DNA of 64,000 bases from positions 53,645-117,644 of IMG/VR virus record IMGVR_UViG_3300017989_000071; one strand, written 5' to 3'. Within the stretch, counting starts at the first letter, position 1; the number at the start of each line of letters is the position of its first letter. The notes under the pieces are model-generated. The model was not told where the DNA came from, made no database searches, and worked only from the letters and a program-made list of their open reading frames with translations. Source of the DNA: a virus. Positions 31,855 through 42,239 of this stretch are shown one piece after another. Made by a program: the position numbers and the translations under genes.

Positions 31855-32632
31855 TGTCGTTCTCCCTGATCTTCGAGAGCTCATGGGCGAGGGACGATTG
31901 CGTCTTCGTCGTGAACTCCCCGAGGGGCGAGATTCCCTTCTCGCTCTGATACCGGTACAAGGCCCGCTTTGACAGCGGCCCCCAAATCCCGTCGATTTCT
32001 CCGGTGTAGTAGCCGAGGCGTTTCAACCCCTCCTGATACCACCGGAGCATACTGTGCTCTCCATTATCCGGTTCGGGGGTTCTTCGCACCGCGTCGATAA
32101 TTCGTTGGAGGGTGTATCCCGGACACGCCGGTTTACCGAAGTGGTAGTGACCGTAGAGATCGCTCGGACCGAAGCCAAACACGTTGAGCAAAACCTTCCA
32201 GAGCTGAAGTCCGGAGATGATCTGATCGGTACTCGGCTCGCCGATGTTTTTCCCCGAGACACCCCGACCGGCGAAAAGTCCCTCGAACATCACCGAGATA
32301 AATTCCGCGTTCTCGTCGCCCGGCCTCTCCTTCGTTCCCTGCGACCACGGCTTCGCTTCGAGATCGTTGCAGAGCAGGACTTCCCCATCACGGCGAATCG
32401 CAAAGGTATAGGCAATGGACGGCAGACCGCCGGGGAGGAGATGATTATCGGGGCCGATGTGGTAGCGGGCCACGTCCTCCACGGTTCCCCATCCCAACGC
32501 CTGATGCCACACTACCCCCTTGAGCTGAAATAAATCCCGCCGGTCCCACGTTGCCCCCTCCTTGGAGGGCAACAGGGAACGGGCATCCGTTATTCCGGCC
32601 TGAAGAATCTGGTCTTGTTTTTCGCTGGACAT
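31847..32632 (-). CDS. Endolysin: N-acetylmuramoyl-L-alanine amidase with peptidoglycan-binding domain
   Basis: 261 aa from ATG 32632 (GGAG upstream). The amidase_2/T7-lysozyme-type domain has the zinc ligand in GVVWHQALGWG (H43) and the C-terminal motif HYHFGKPACPG at 162-172. A PG-binding_1 domain follows at about 200-255: YQEGLKRLGYYTGEIDGIWG. It cuts the amide link between muramic acid and the peptide stem. The first 62 codons overlap the preceding gene in another frame. Confidence 0.88.
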   Translation of the reverse strand: MSSEKQDQILQAGITDARSLLPSKEGATWDRRDLFQLKGVVWHQALGWGTVEDVARYHIGPDNHLLPGGLPSIAYTFAIRRDGEVLLCNDLEAKPWSQGTKERPGDENAEFISVMFEGLFAGRGVSGKNIGEPSTDQIISGLQLWKVLLNVFGFGPSDLYGHYHFGKPACPGYTLQRIIDAVRRTPEPDNGEHSMLRWYQEGLKRLGYYTGEIDGIWGPLSKRALYRYQSEKGISPLGEFTTKTQSSLAHELSKIRENDNG

Positions 32633-33197
32633 GCAAGTCTCCGTTGAGCAAGGTTCCACGACCGCACGGAACGTCGTCACCCTCGATGGCGAAGAATACG
32701 TCGATGCGGCCCTCGGGACACGCTTTCGGATCGGCGGCGAGCTGACCCTTGCCGCCCGATAATATCACATATCCCTCGAAGACGGTAACCCATTCGTCCC
32801 GAAACCCTCGAACGAGGATCGCTCCGTTGGCATCGGCTACGAGATTTCCCTCGAAGTCGCAGGCGCGGAGCTGCATTTCCTTGTCTTTTCCGACCTCCAG
32901 ATCGCCCCCAACTTTGATTTTGTAGAACGCACCCGGCTCCCACCGCTTCCATGCTCCATCCTCGTAGTACATCTCCCGGAGCAGAGAGATCAGCGAAGAG
33001 GTGGTAAATTCTCCTTCGGTCAGCGTCGGCGAGATCACGGACGGAAAGAGACGCTTCATATCGGCAAGCGAGTACGTCACCGATTTTTCGTCTTCTCCTA
33101 ATGCGTACTTCGACGTACCGGGAGGGAGGGTCGCCACCGCAGAAGCAACCCGTCTCCCGGCCCGCCGAACAGTTTCTATACTAACTAACGGTCCCAT
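32445..33197 (-). CDS. Hypothetical virion-associated protein with long overlap into endolysin
   Basis: 250 aa. Start is a TAATG overlap with the large fibre-like gene. The N-terminal 180 residues appear genuine, with SVTYSLADMKRLFPSVISP and AFYKIKVGGDLEVGKDKEM followed by beta-like strands. The last 63 codons share DNA with the amidase gene in another frame and are rich in Gly, Arg and Pro, so they may be an extension by chance or from a lost stop. Possible fibre-associated or lysis accessory protein; not recognised. Confidence 0.6.
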   Translation of the reverse strand: MGPLVSIETVRRAGRRVASAVATLPPGTSKYALGEDEKSVTYSLADMKRLFPSVISPTLTEGEFTTSSLISLLREMYYEDGAWKRWEPGAFYKIKVGGDLEVGKDKEMQLRACDFEGNLVADANGAILVRGFRDEWVTVFEGYVILSGGKGQLAADPKACPEGRIDVFFAIEGDDVPCGRGTLLNGDLHVQRKTRPDSSGRNNGCPFPVALQGGGNVGPAGFISAQGGSVASGVGMGNRGGRGPLPHRPR

Positions 33198-36100
33198 TAT
33201 TGCGTCGCCGTCTGGTCACCCGCACCACGGTTCGATCCGTAGCGGTCGTCCGGTCCGTGGCGTCGGGACAGGTCGATATTCTGATTACTTCTCGAAGGGG
33301 AATCCCCGGTCGGGTAGGCGGTTTTAATCCCGACGCTCCACGATTCGGGATACCAGTGCAAGCTGCCGCTGTAAATCGGGTACGGTGACAGGTAGGTATA
33401 ATGCCCATGAAGAACGAGGTACGATGATGTCCACTTGTCTTCCGAAGGCATGATTCCGTAAACCGCGTGTCCCTCTTCGGGCGTCTGACCGCCGTGTGCC
33501 AAACCAGTGTGTTGGATATTGATGGGGTCGCCGTAATCGAACGGGTCGATCATCTGCATCGCCTGTCCGAAGTACACTCCGTTCTCCCCGTCCGCTCCGG
33601 GAACGGAAGGCATCCTTTCGAGATACCGTGAATACGCCCCCAGCTCAGAAGTCTCCCCGGTCGATACAGCGGGACTGAGAGGAACCGGAAACTCAGACAA
33701 CTCCGAATCGGTGTAGGGCGTAACCGTCTTCCCAAGGAGAAACGCAATTCGGCAGATCATGTAGCCGCTCTTCGTCGGCTCGATGTCGGGGGGCTGCGCT
33801 GGAGCCAGCATAAATGCCATCCGGTGTGAAATGCGCGACGGGAAAAACCCATCGAGTGCCGCCGCCTGCGTGTCGTAAGAAACGACAGCGCGGGGCGTAC
33901 CAGCCACCAGCGGACTTTTCAGGGTCAGAAGGAGCTCCCCGGTCTTGTAATTGATCGACCCGTTTTGGACAATCGCATCCTCGCTGAAGAGTCCGATAGA
34001 CGGGGACGCCAACGAGGATGGGGAACGGGTAAAGGTTCCCGCTACAGTGTGTAGCTCGACCGAGAAGGTTCCCGGTGTAATGCTGTAATCCGTCGGGAGG
34101 TTCACATTGAGCGGACCGATCTGTGTTGCTCCGGAATAGCTCCCACTCGCAGCGACATCGTAAGACTCCGACCCGGTCGCCCCACCATTATAGTGCGGCA
34201 ATTCCAAATGGAACATCACCTCGTTCATCCAGAACACCCGCATCAGCAACGACGGGCGCATCGTCTGCCCATAGTAATCGACACCGCCAAAGTCGTACTT
34301 CCACATCGTATCGACGAAGCTGGGGGCGTAGAACCTGCGGTACAGCCGATCTGCCGCTTGGGGGTAGTAGGAATCGAACGCATCGTCTCCCCAATACACC
34401 TCGGTCCGGAACGGATAGAGATGAAACGTATTGTCGGGATCGGCGAGCTTCGTGTTGGCCTCTCCCCCGCTTCCAAGCTTGCCCTGCAACTCGCGGAGAA
34501 GAACGCTGTGCCACCGTACCCCTGCTTCCGCCTGCGCCGCGAAGATTGGGGTATTCTGGGGCGAATCGCTTCCAACGACCAGCTCGCGGTATTCCCCATC
34601 AGAGGCGTTGTAAGCTCGGGGTCTTCCTTTGATCTGGTTGTACGGTTGAATCACCGTGTCGTTTCGCGCCCCTGAGTAATACCACAACCGCTGTGTTCTC
34701 CCTGTAGGAGCAACTACACCTGCAATAAAGTATTTGGGGTCATTCGGAAAACCTGCGCTGTTGTAAACATCTCCTCCGACGGGTTGATGATTCGGGACAT
34801 AGGGGGCATAGCGACCATTAGCTCCATAATAATTATACGAATCCGCGCTGGTACTCGCCCACGTGGCCGCTCCCCCCAGCCCATAGGTATGATCGATGAT
34901 GATGTCCACGGCAACGACACGCGCCCCCGCGCTCAGGCGAGAGACGTTTCCCCCACTCCATGTAAAGGGCGTCGCGCCGCCGATCCCGTTGATCTTGATT
35001 CGCCGTCCCGTCTGATCGTCGAGGGGAGCGATCTGCGCATTGGCAACCCGCGAATCGAGGTATGCTCGGTTGACGACATCGTATCCGTCCGGGTCGATTA
35101 TATTGTTGCGGGGAAAATTCCGGGTGCGGAGATAGGTCTCATTGTCATAATCGTAAGAGCCGGTTCCGAAGATCAATTCGTATCCCGGTTCGGTCACCTC
35201 TTCGATGTTCGTGGCATAGGTATAGAAGTCCACGACCATTGCCGTCGGAACTTCCCCCGGATCGCCACCGTAGCCATCGGTGAACGTCAGCTTCGTCCCC
35301 GAATCGCCAATTTGCCCTTTGGCGTTGGCCCCGCCGGTATCGTTGATCGGAGACGGCTGAGAGAAGATCGTCGCCCCGTTCTGCGGAGTCACCGTCCACA
35401 CCCCTCCGGACTCTTCGAGGATGCCGACCAACCGCATCGTGTGATCGAAGAGGCGCACGGAAGAGAGATCGGGCCGGATCACGAAATCGTGATAGAACTG
35501 GCTGACCCCCGATTCGGTCATTGGCTCGCGGACCCGCTCGACGCGCCCGCGCTTGATGTAAGCGGACTCCCGCGAGCGGAGAGACTTCAGAGTGACCGGC
35601 TGATCTCCCGTCAAAGGATCGGACAAACCGTGGATGTGCCCCGCTGTGGCATTCGGATCGGTATAGAGGTAACGGACATTGGTATTGCCCGAGCCGCCAC
35701 TCCACTTTACCCGAAGCAGGCCGGTGACGTAATCCACGAAGAGCTCGTCGCACGACACGCTGCGCTGGTTGTCCAATGTCCCCTTCGCATTGTCCGACGC
35801 ATAGGCTCCCGTTCTCCACACGTAAACCGATCCCGGCAGGATCACCCGGCCCGGAATCGGAGAAGTGATAATCGTCGCCGTCACGTCGTCGGTCGAACCG
35901 ATGCCGGAAACGGTCTCGTGCGATCCGTTCTCGAAGTAGACCCCCGCACGCGGAACGCCACCCGCCCCGGTGATCGCATCGAACGTCCACAGGATGTCGT
36001 CGTAGAAGACCAACGATCCTTGGCTGACCCCCAGCGTACCTCCTTCGATGTGGAAACGGAGATACCCCGACTTGATGAACGCCGCAGCGTCCATCGTAAT

Positions 36101-37555
36101 ATCGCCCTGATACGTTTCCTCGTTGAGCTCACCCAGATCGCGGAGGAAATTCGTCAGCGCGTAGTAATACAGCGTCCCGATTGTCACCGACCGCGCATCC
36201 GTCGAGCTGACCGGGGGCGAAGGGATGATCTGTCCCGGCAAGCGGAACTCGGGGTTCTCCCCGTTGTCCATCGTCAGCAAGGCACCCAGCTCGAACGTCG
36301 TCGAGGCTCCACCCGTCGAGTCGGCCATGTAGACCCGCAACGAAGTCCACGCATCCGGGATGCTGATTACGCACTCGATAATCATCGCACCCATCTGCGT
36401 CGCCCCGGTGTGGACCAACCGATTCGCGGTCAGCGTCGTCGGGGAAGGAACCTTGTTAAGATTCGGAGCCGGAGCCGTTGTCAGATCGACGTTGAACCCC
36501 ATCCGGTAGACCATGTAATTCGTATCGTCGTCATAGAACTCCTGAACGATGCCGGACGAAGACAGGTCGCCGATCAGGCGGACCAGTATCGAGTCGTCAG
36601 CGAAGTTGAAGAGCTGACGAATCGTGAGGTGGCGACCGTCGGGTGCGTTCCCCGGATCGTGGATATGCTCCTTCTCGTAAGACGCCTTATTCTCGTCGAG
36701 CTTGACCGCCGTTTCCTTCAGGGTGTAATACGGAACGGCATTGCGATCATCGTCCCAATTCCCCGCGTCCGCGCCGAGCTTGAGCTCCTTGATAACCGCT
36801 GTGATTGGAGCCGACGTGCTCTCCACCGACCGGACCGCGTTCAGGAGGTAGTCAATCGGCAGCTCGCCGAAGGTCGATTCGTAGCCATAGGAAACCGTCG
36901 TTTCGGTATTCCCCGCCTGAACCGATCCGGAGAGCTTGAGAAGAATCGGGGCCGCGTTGAACTGGTTGATCGAGTCGTCGTCCAGCCGGTCGGGAGTCGT
37001 CCCACTCGTATCGTCGGTGAGGTAGAAAACCGTCAGGTCACCCGGATCGGCGGTGAATGTCAGCCCGGAAATCCCGGAGCTGTAGGTCAACTCGCTTCCC
37101 CCGGAATTGACGGTCCAGCCGTTGCGCCCGTCCATGTTCCCCGAACCGTCGTCCACCGCGACAATCTCGTTGTCCGCGTCCCGCACGACGAACACCGTGC
37201 GGGGGATCGCATCGAGGTTCGAGAAGGACAGCGAATACGTCGGACCCGCCGCCTCGGTCATGGCCTCACTGAACGCCGCCCACGTCTCGTTGACGGTCAG
37301 GTTGCCGGTCGCATCCGGTAGCGGAGTAAGCCCGTCCCCCTCGGTCAGGACAAACTTGCTGCCGTAGGTGAATATGTCGTCCCCTTGCGGCTCCGCAACG
37401 AAGAAGACATAGGTATCGTTCTGAGCGATCCCTTCGACCAGAAACGTCCTCGGCGCGGCAACGGGATCGTTGATGATCTCGTTGATCTTATTCACCAGCG
37501 AGAGGATACTGGCGATGCCGCTTCCGGGTGCCGGATGATTGTTGATCGTCGTCAT
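33197..37555 (-). CDS. Large virion protein, probable tail fibre/baseplate-associated, 1,452 aa
   Basis: The largest gene here. After a helical start (SGIASILSLVNKINEIIND) it is almost entirely beta-rich and low in Cys. Residues about 105-180 hold the shared module EIVAVDDGSGNMDGRNGW...GLTF. A related SINYKTGELLLTL strand set occurs near 1,185-1,225. HIHDPGNAPDGRHLT and HIHGLSDPLTGDQPVTLKS look like repeated His-containing loops. No hydrolase motif. Between two other fibre-like genes and the lysis cassette, it is best read as a receptor-binding or fibre protein. Confidence 0.75.
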   Translation of the reverse strand: MTTINNHPAPGSGIASILSLVNKINEIINDPVAAPRTFLVEGIAQNDTYVFFVAEPQGDDIFTYGSKFVLTEGDGLTPLPDATGNLTVNETWAAFSEAMTEAAGPTYSLSFSNLDAIPRTVFVVRDADNEIVAVDDGSGNMDGRNGWTVNSGGSELTYSSGISGLTFTADPGDLTVFYLTDDTSGTTPDRLDDDSINQFNAAPILLKLSGSVQAGNTETTVSYGYESTFGELPIDYLLNAVRSVESTSAPITAVIKELKLGADAGNWDDDRNAVPYYTLKETAVKLDENKASYEKEHIHDPGNAPDGRHLTIRQLFNFADDSILVRLIGDLSSSGIVQEFYDDDTNYMVYRMGFNVDLTTAPAPNLNKVPSPTTLTANRLVHTGATQMGAMIIECVISIPDAWTSLRVYMADSTGGASTTFELGALLTMDNGENPEFRLPGQIIPSPPVSSTDARSVTIGTLYYYALTNFLRDLGELNEETYQGDITMDAAAFIKSGYLRFHIEGGTLGVSQGSLVFYDDILWTFDAITGAGGVPRAGVYFENGSHETVSGIGSTDDVTATIITSPIPGRVILPGSVYVWRTGAYASDNAKGTLDNQRSVSCDELFVDYVTGLLRVKWSGGSGNTNVRYLYTDPNATAGHIHGLSDPLTGDQPVTLKSLRSRESAYIKRGRVERVREPMTESGVSQFYHDFVIRPDLSSVRLFDHTMRLVGILEESGGVWTVTPQNGATIFSQPSPINDTGGANAKGQIGDSGTKLTFTDGYGGDPGEVPTAMVVDFYTYATNIEEVTEPGYELIFGTGSYDYDNETYLRTRNFPRNNIIDPDGYDVVNRAYLDSRVANAQIAPLDDQTGRRIKINGIGGATPFTWSGGNVSRLSAGARVVAVDIIIDHTYGLGGAATWASTSADSYNYYGANGRYAPYVPNHQPVGGDVYNSAGFPNDPKYFIAGVVAPTGRTQRLWYYSGARNDTVIQPYNQIKGRPRAYNASDGEYRELVVGSDSPQNTPIFAAQAEAGVRWHSVLLRELQGKLGSGGEANTKLADPDNTFHLYPFRTEVYWGDDAFDSYYPQAADRLYRRFYAPSFVDTMWKYDFGGVDYYGQTMRPSLLMRVFWMNEVMFHLELPHYNGGATGSESYDVAASGSYSGATQIGPLNVNLPTDYSITPGTFSVELHTVAGTFTRSPSSLASPSIGLFSEDAIVQNGSINYKTGELLLTLKSPLVAGTPRAVVSYDTQAAALDGFFPSRISHRMAFMLAPAQPPDIEPTKSGYMICRIAFLLGKTVTPYTDSELSEFPVPLSPAVSTGETSELGAYSRYLERMPSVPGADGENGVYFGQAMQMIDPFDYGDPINIQHTGLAHGGQTPEEGHAVYGIMPSEDKWTSSYLVLHGHYTYLSPYPIYSGSLHWYPESWSVGIKTAYPTGDSPSRSNQNIDLSRRHGPDDRYGSNRGAGDQTATQ

Positions 37556-37567
37556 GTTCTCACCTCG

Positions 37568-39991
37568 TTATCGGATCACCAAGACCCACTCGAAATCCGC
37601 CGTGGAGTCCCCTGAATTGTAGACCTTGAAGTCCGTAGCGGATCGTTCTGTAACCCACACCTCGCCGAGCTGACCCGCTTCGCCGGGAGGCGTTGCGCCG
37701 TCGTCAATCGGGAAAATGTAAACGCCATAATCCGTCGTACCGAGATCGTTGGGCAGGGTGATCGTCTGCGATCCCCCGCCGTGACCGACGAAGGAGCTGG
37801 TTCCCCGCAGCGTTCGGGCCATCCCGCCGAAGATATTCCCTTCCGTCGATCCGCCCGTGTTGTAGGTGGGCGTGCCGGTCAGGATGGCAACGAAATTGTC
37901 AACGGCATTGGCGACGTTTTCGACATCGCCGATCACCTTCGTTACGTAGTTTCCGTTCGCCGTCGCCGCGAAGTACAGATCGCCGTTTACCACGGAAACC
38001 AAACAATCCGAGCCGCCGAGGGTCACGTCCTGCCCCTCTGCGTCGATCAGCGACACCGAGAGTCGGTCATTCGATACGCCCAACACAATGTCGCCACCGT
38101 TGGCAAACAGCATGTCCACGGCGTTGCCCCATCCTTTTCGGGGGAAGACAACGGCTCCAGCGGCGTCGCTCAACCCCGTCGCGCCCAGCGAGAGACGAGA
38201 GATCAGGCACCGCCAGTTATACCCGAACACCGCACCCTCGAAGTGCGCATCCCGGTACTCACAATCCTCGGTACTGTCGATGTAGACCGTACCTCCCTCG
38301 ACCGACATCTGCTCGATGCTGGAGTGTTGTTTGATGAGGTGGATACTGTTCGTCTGGGTCGTCCCCGCAGGCAGCCCCGCCGTCGGCACGTCCACGTCGA
38401 ACTCCCACGGGTTTCCGCCCGGATCGGGAAATCCGACGAAGGCACACAACTTGTGGTTCGCCCCGTCACTGAGGACCACTGTATCCCCCGGAACGAAACC
38501 GAGATCGACCGGGGTGGGACGGCCCGCTCGATAGGCCGCAGCGATCTCGATCCGATACCTCGTCGATCCGGCGGGCGCACCGCCCGGCGTTCCCGGAACA
38601 CCGGCATAGGGATTGTCGCCGCCGTTGTAGGCGATCTCGATCCCCCCGGCATAGAACTTGTCCGAGCCGTTGAAGACGATCTTCGAGAAGGTCCGCCCGC
38701 CGGTCAGGGAAATCCGGGACGGCAGGTACAGATCGCCATCGAGCCAGAACAACCCCTCCACCTGCACACGCCTCGGAATCGGATCGTCTTCCGCTTCCAT
38801 CAGCGTATGCAGATCGGCAAGGAGGTTAATCAACCCGACCGATCCGATGTACTGTGACCGGCCCTGAAAGATGATCCCGTCGGTGACTTCCACTTCCTCG
38901 GGAACCGACCGCTTCTCGGTCGAATAGAACTTCTCGATCTCCGCACCCCCACCGCCGTCTTCGATCACCCGAACATATCCGAGGAATGTCGCGTTGGCAT
39001 CGGTGTACTGTCCGGTCCCGAGATCGCCGTCGGAGTCAATGGCTGACTGGATGTCCGAGGCGTCGGGGAGCTCGGGGTTCGTTCCCCCACCGATCACCTG
39101 CTCCGTGCCTTCAACCTTGATGATCTTGTAATCCTGATCCTGCCCGCGCCGCTTGTCGGGACGCGATACCAGATAGAACGCATCGAGACGCACGGACCCC
39201 GCCGTCGGAGCGTCCACGGCGAAGGGCGATGTCGCCTCGTCCATGCGGATGATCGTTTGATGGTATTCGTCGGAGTAGTACCGATCTTCCTGATACGGAG
39301 TGACCATCACACCCGGATTGATTTCCACCTCGTCGGGGTTCCCACTCGCTACCAGATCGAAACCCTGATAGACACCGGGGCGAAACAGACCGTGGAGCTC
39401 GTCGCCGGGGCGGTTGTACGGATCGGGCAGATTGATCTTCGGTACGTTGTCGATCACCACGCCCGGCGAACCGTAGCCGCCTGTCGAATCGTTCGTCCCG
39501 TCGGGCACCCAGACAAAGGCGAGGATGATCTCGTCGTCGGCCACCAGCCCGAAGTCCGGTTCCGGGTCCACCGCCGGGGTTCCGACATGGACCGAGTAGG
39601 TCGCCACGGGATTCGGCTGGTTGGTCAGCTCGTACTCGTAGCTCAGAGCCACGATGTCGATCCGCGCCCGGCCCAGCCCGTTCTCGTTATAGACCGCTGA
39701 GTACGGCGTATCCGGTCGTGTGGCCGGTTCCACATCCGCATTCTCGATGATCGTCACATAGTCCTTGCTGATCGCAACGGACAGGGCATCGTTCCCGCCG
39801 GGGTCCGCTTTCGAGGGCAGATCATCATGCAGCTCGCGGTTGATCCGCAGATACATCTTCCCGGCAACCACCCCGCCGTCGGCCACCTCGAAGCCATGAT
39901 AGACTCCGGGCCGAACGACACGGCGGTTCATGTCGTTCATAATCCGGGTTTCATCGGGACTCTTGAAATCCCATACTCTCCGTTGCGCCAT
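37568..39991 (-). CDS. Tail fibre-like protein with beta-helix character, 807 aa
   Basis: The N-terminus has two related segments, VRPGVYHGFEVADGG and FRPGVYQGFDLVASG, suggesting an internal duplication for attachment to the particle. Residues about 520-720 contain evenly spaced short strands with Gly turns, like a right-handed beta-helix. The C-terminus has VGHGGGSQTITLPNDLGT and ends in VLVIR. SD AGAGGAC. Lies between the gpI-like baseplate gene and the 1,452-aa protein. Likely receptor-binding; substrate not predictable. Confidence 0.72.
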   Translation of the reverse strand: MAQRRVWDFKSPDETRIMNDMNRRVVRPGVYHGFEVADGGVVAGKMYLRINRELHDDLPSKADPGGNDALSVAISKDYVTIIENADVEPATRPDTPYSAVYNENGLGRARIDIVALSYEYELTNQPNPVATYSVHVGTPAVDPEPDFGLVADDEIILAFVWVPDGTNDSTGGYGSPGVVIDNVPKINLPDPYNRPGDELHGLFRPGVYQGFDLVASGNPDEVEINPGVMVTPYQEDRYYSDEYHQTIIRMDEATSPFAVDAPTAGSVRLDAFYLVSRPDKRRGQDQDYKIIKVEGTEQVIGGGTNPELPDASDIQSAIDSDGDLGTGQYTDANATFLGYVRVIEDGGGGAEIEKFYSTEKRSVPEEVEVTDGIIFQGRSQYIGSVGLINLLADLHTLMEAEDDPIPRRVQVEGLFWLDGDLYLPSRISLTGGRTFSKIVFNGSDKFYAGGIEIAYNGGDNPYAGVPGTPGGAPAGSTRYRIEIAAAYRAGRPTPVDLGFVPGDTVVLSDGANHKLCAFVGFPDPGGNPWEFDVDVPTAGLPAGTTQTNSIHLIKQHSSIEQMSVEGGTVYIDSTEDCEYRDAHFEGAVFGYNWRCLISRLSLGATGLSDAAGAVVFPRKGWGNAVDMLFANGGDIVLGVSNDRLSVSLIDAEGQDVTLGGSDCLVSVVNGDLYFAATANGNYVTKVIGDVENVANAVDNFVAILTGTPTYNTGGSTEGNIFGGMARTLRGTSSFVGHGGGSQTITLPNDLGTTDYGVYIFPIDDGATPPGEAGQLGEVWVTERSATDFKVYNSGDSTADFEWVLVIR

Positions 39992-40061
39992 GTTATTTGT
40001 CCTCTTGCATCAGACGAGTGCATCCAAGCAGCGATCCCCGTCAAGCCACGGCTGACTTACC

Positions 40062-42239
40062 TCATTCGTATCGGACCGTGACGTTGTAGGTCTTGATCTT
40101 GTTGATCTTGCCGAGAAGGAACTCGACCATCGGGTCGGCAGCCGGGAGCTCGGCCCCATCGGAAATTCGCCGAAGCCGCAGAATCACCTGAACCTCGAAC
40201 AACTCCCCGAACGTATCGAGAATCCCACCGAGATCGAAGTCGATCCCGCTATCGAAGGTTTCCCGACCGATGATGATTGACGTGCTCGCCGTTGCCAGCT
40301 CGAACCCGTAGAACTTCATCAACTGCTCGATAGCTCGCAACGTCCCCTTGCGCTGATTGATAAGCGGTCGGAGCTCCATGTAGACCCGCTGCTTCGACAT
40401 CGGCCAATCGGGATTCAGATCGGCGATGCCGTAACGATAGGCCAACGAAGTCAGCCACTTCGGATCGCAGGTTCGCAGATCGAAGTGATTCCAATACCAC
40501 TCAATCAATCCACGATGCCGATCCAATAGCATCCCGAGCAGACGCATCAACCGCTCGGTTTGCGTTCCCACAAACCCGTCGGTCAGATGCAACCGTTCCC
40601 CGTAGGGAGCGGTCCCCAGCATTTTCGAGGGCAGCCCGAGTGTGCTGGTCCGATCCAGCGACCGAAACGCTTCGGATAGAAACCCGATAGCGTCCCACTT
40701 CAGCGAGAAGTCTCTCCCCTCGTGCTTCAATCCCGAATACGCATGAGTCCGGTGGTTGGTCCACACCGAAACCCGGTTGATCGTCAACGCGGAATCGGGA
40801 ACCCAGATCGAGATCAAACCACCCTCTTCGATCACCGAATACCGATAAGCATCGGTGCTGATCGGAAACGCAAACAACGCCACCGGGACGGCAGCGATAT
40901 ACGTGAACGTCGGCGTCGCGTCGGTCAGGTTATTCTCGTCGTCCCCAAACTGCATCACAAAATTCCGGAGACGATCTTCGAGGCGTTGCTGACCGGAGAC
41001 CACCAGCGATCCGTCGGCTCCATCGTGAGACCACGACAGGCCGTCGTACTTGTACGGTGCGTAAACCACCTCCAGCGTATCGCCGGGGTTCGGAGCATGT
41101 GTGGGATCGAACTCCAACGAGTCGATCCCCGCTGCGGCATCGTAGTTGATCGACCCCCCGGTGACGATGTATCCGTTCCGTCCGAGAAACGATCCCGAAC
41201 GGTTATCCACGGCCACGACAACGCCGCTGGCCTTGATAACAACCTTCGCCGTTCCGGGCTGAATATACTCATTACTCAAAGTAACCGAATACGGGTTCGT
41301 TCCGGTCATGTCTTCCCGGTAGTCGAGCTCGACCCGAAAAATCGTCGGCGATCCTCCCCCGTAGAGTACCCGATAGACATACCGCCTGCGCCGGTCGAGA
41401 ATTACATAGCTGACCGGAACCCCGCCCCAGCTCGCTTTGTCGGCGAACTCGATAGCACTGTCGTCCGTTGTAAAGTCGGTAAAGACTGCGCCCGGACCGT
41501 ACAACTCTTCCCCGAAGATTTCAGTCAGATCGAGGCGATAGTTTACATCCCCCAACGCCGGGTCTTCGGACGGGAGATTCGGGCTGCCGGTATCGGACGG
41601 GTATGTCAGGTGGATCAACTCCCGCTGCTCCGTGGTAAAGATCACCTGCGCCGGGGACGAGCTCAACTGTCCGCACCACGCAATCGAGCTGATCCGGTCT
41701 CCGGCGTTCAGCACCGGAGTCACGTTCATCTCGGCGATCACGAACCCGGTAGCGATCTCCCAGAACAACACAAAACTATCCCCGGACGGACTCACCGTGG
41801 CAATCGCCAGCGTATCTCGCGAGGTGATCGGCGGATCGGCGAGATTGACGATGCCTACGACACGCCCCGCGTAAGATTCGGGGAACGCAAAGTGCCGAGT
41901 GATTGGCGATCCACCCTCCAGAATCCCCAGCGTGCGGAAATACTCCTGCGCCAGCACATCGTCACGCCACTCCACAAACATCGTGAAGTAGTAGATACGC
42001 TCCGGCTCAATGACCGGCGGAACAACCGCCAGCTCGTTCGCCTTCGTCGTTTCCGAGGGCGAAGCGGTGAACACGATAGCCCCTTCGGAAAGGTTGGTCG
42101 GCCACCCGTGCGGAGACATCCGGATCGTGAATCTGCGGACCAAAGCCCACCACTGATCGTCGAACTCCCACGAGATAACGATCTGGGGCGTATCGAGCGC
42201 GGTCCGCGCCTCGAATGTAGTCAGGAATTTCGGGTTCAT
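40062..42239 (-). CDS. Baseplate protein with P2 gpI-like C-terminus, 725 aa
   Basis: ATG 42239 overlaps the gpJ-like stop as TAATG. The N-terminal 500 residues are beta-rich, with the shared module VVVAVDNRSGSFLGRNGY near 330-400. The last 200 residues match the tail protein I type: YRYGIADLNPDWPMSKQRV, then LINQRKGTLRAIEQLMKFYG. gpI connects the wedge to the tail fibres, and the gene order gpJ-gpI-fibre fits. Confidence 0.8.
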   Translation of the reverse strand: MNPKFLTTFEARTALDTPQIVISWEFDDQWWALVRRFTIRMSPHGWPTNLSEGAIVFTASPSETTKANELAVVPPVIEPERIYYFTMFVEWRDDVLAQEYFRTLGILEGGSPITRHFAFPESYAGRVVGIVNLADPPITSRDTLAIATVSPSGDSFVLFWEIATGFVIAEMNVTPVLNAGDRISSIAWCGQLSSSPAQVIFTTEQRELIHLTYPSDTGSPNLPSEDPALGDVNYRLDLTEIFGEELYGPGAVFTDFTTDDSAIEFADKASWGGVPVSYVILDRRRRYVYRVLYGGGSPTIFRVELDYREDMTGTNPYSVTLSNEYIQPGTAKVVIKASGVVVAVDNRSGSFLGRNGYIVTGGSINYDAAAGIDSLEFDPTHAPNPGDTLEVVYAPYKYDGLSWSHDGADGSLVVSGQQRLEDRLRNFVMQFGDDENNLTDATPTFTYIAAVPVALFAFPISTDAYRYSVIEEGGLISIWVPDSALTINRVSVWTNHRTHAYSGLKHEGRDFSLKWDAIGFLSEAFRSLDRTSTLGLPSKMLGTAPYGERLHLTDGFVGTQTERLMRLLGMLLDRHRGLIEWYWNHFDLRTCDPKWLTSLAYRYGIADLNPDWPMSKQRVYMELRPLINQRKGTLRAIEQLMKFYGFELATASTSIIIGRETFDSGIDFDLGGILDTFGELFEVQVILRLRRISDGAELPAADPMVEFLLGKINKIKTYNVTVRYE

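Noticed and set aside
34784-37321. 845-codon open frame on the plus strand opposite the 1,452-aa virion gene
   Set aside because: It is in codon register with the minus-strand gene, Arg/Asp/Val-rich and without a ribosome site; a GC-driven shadow.
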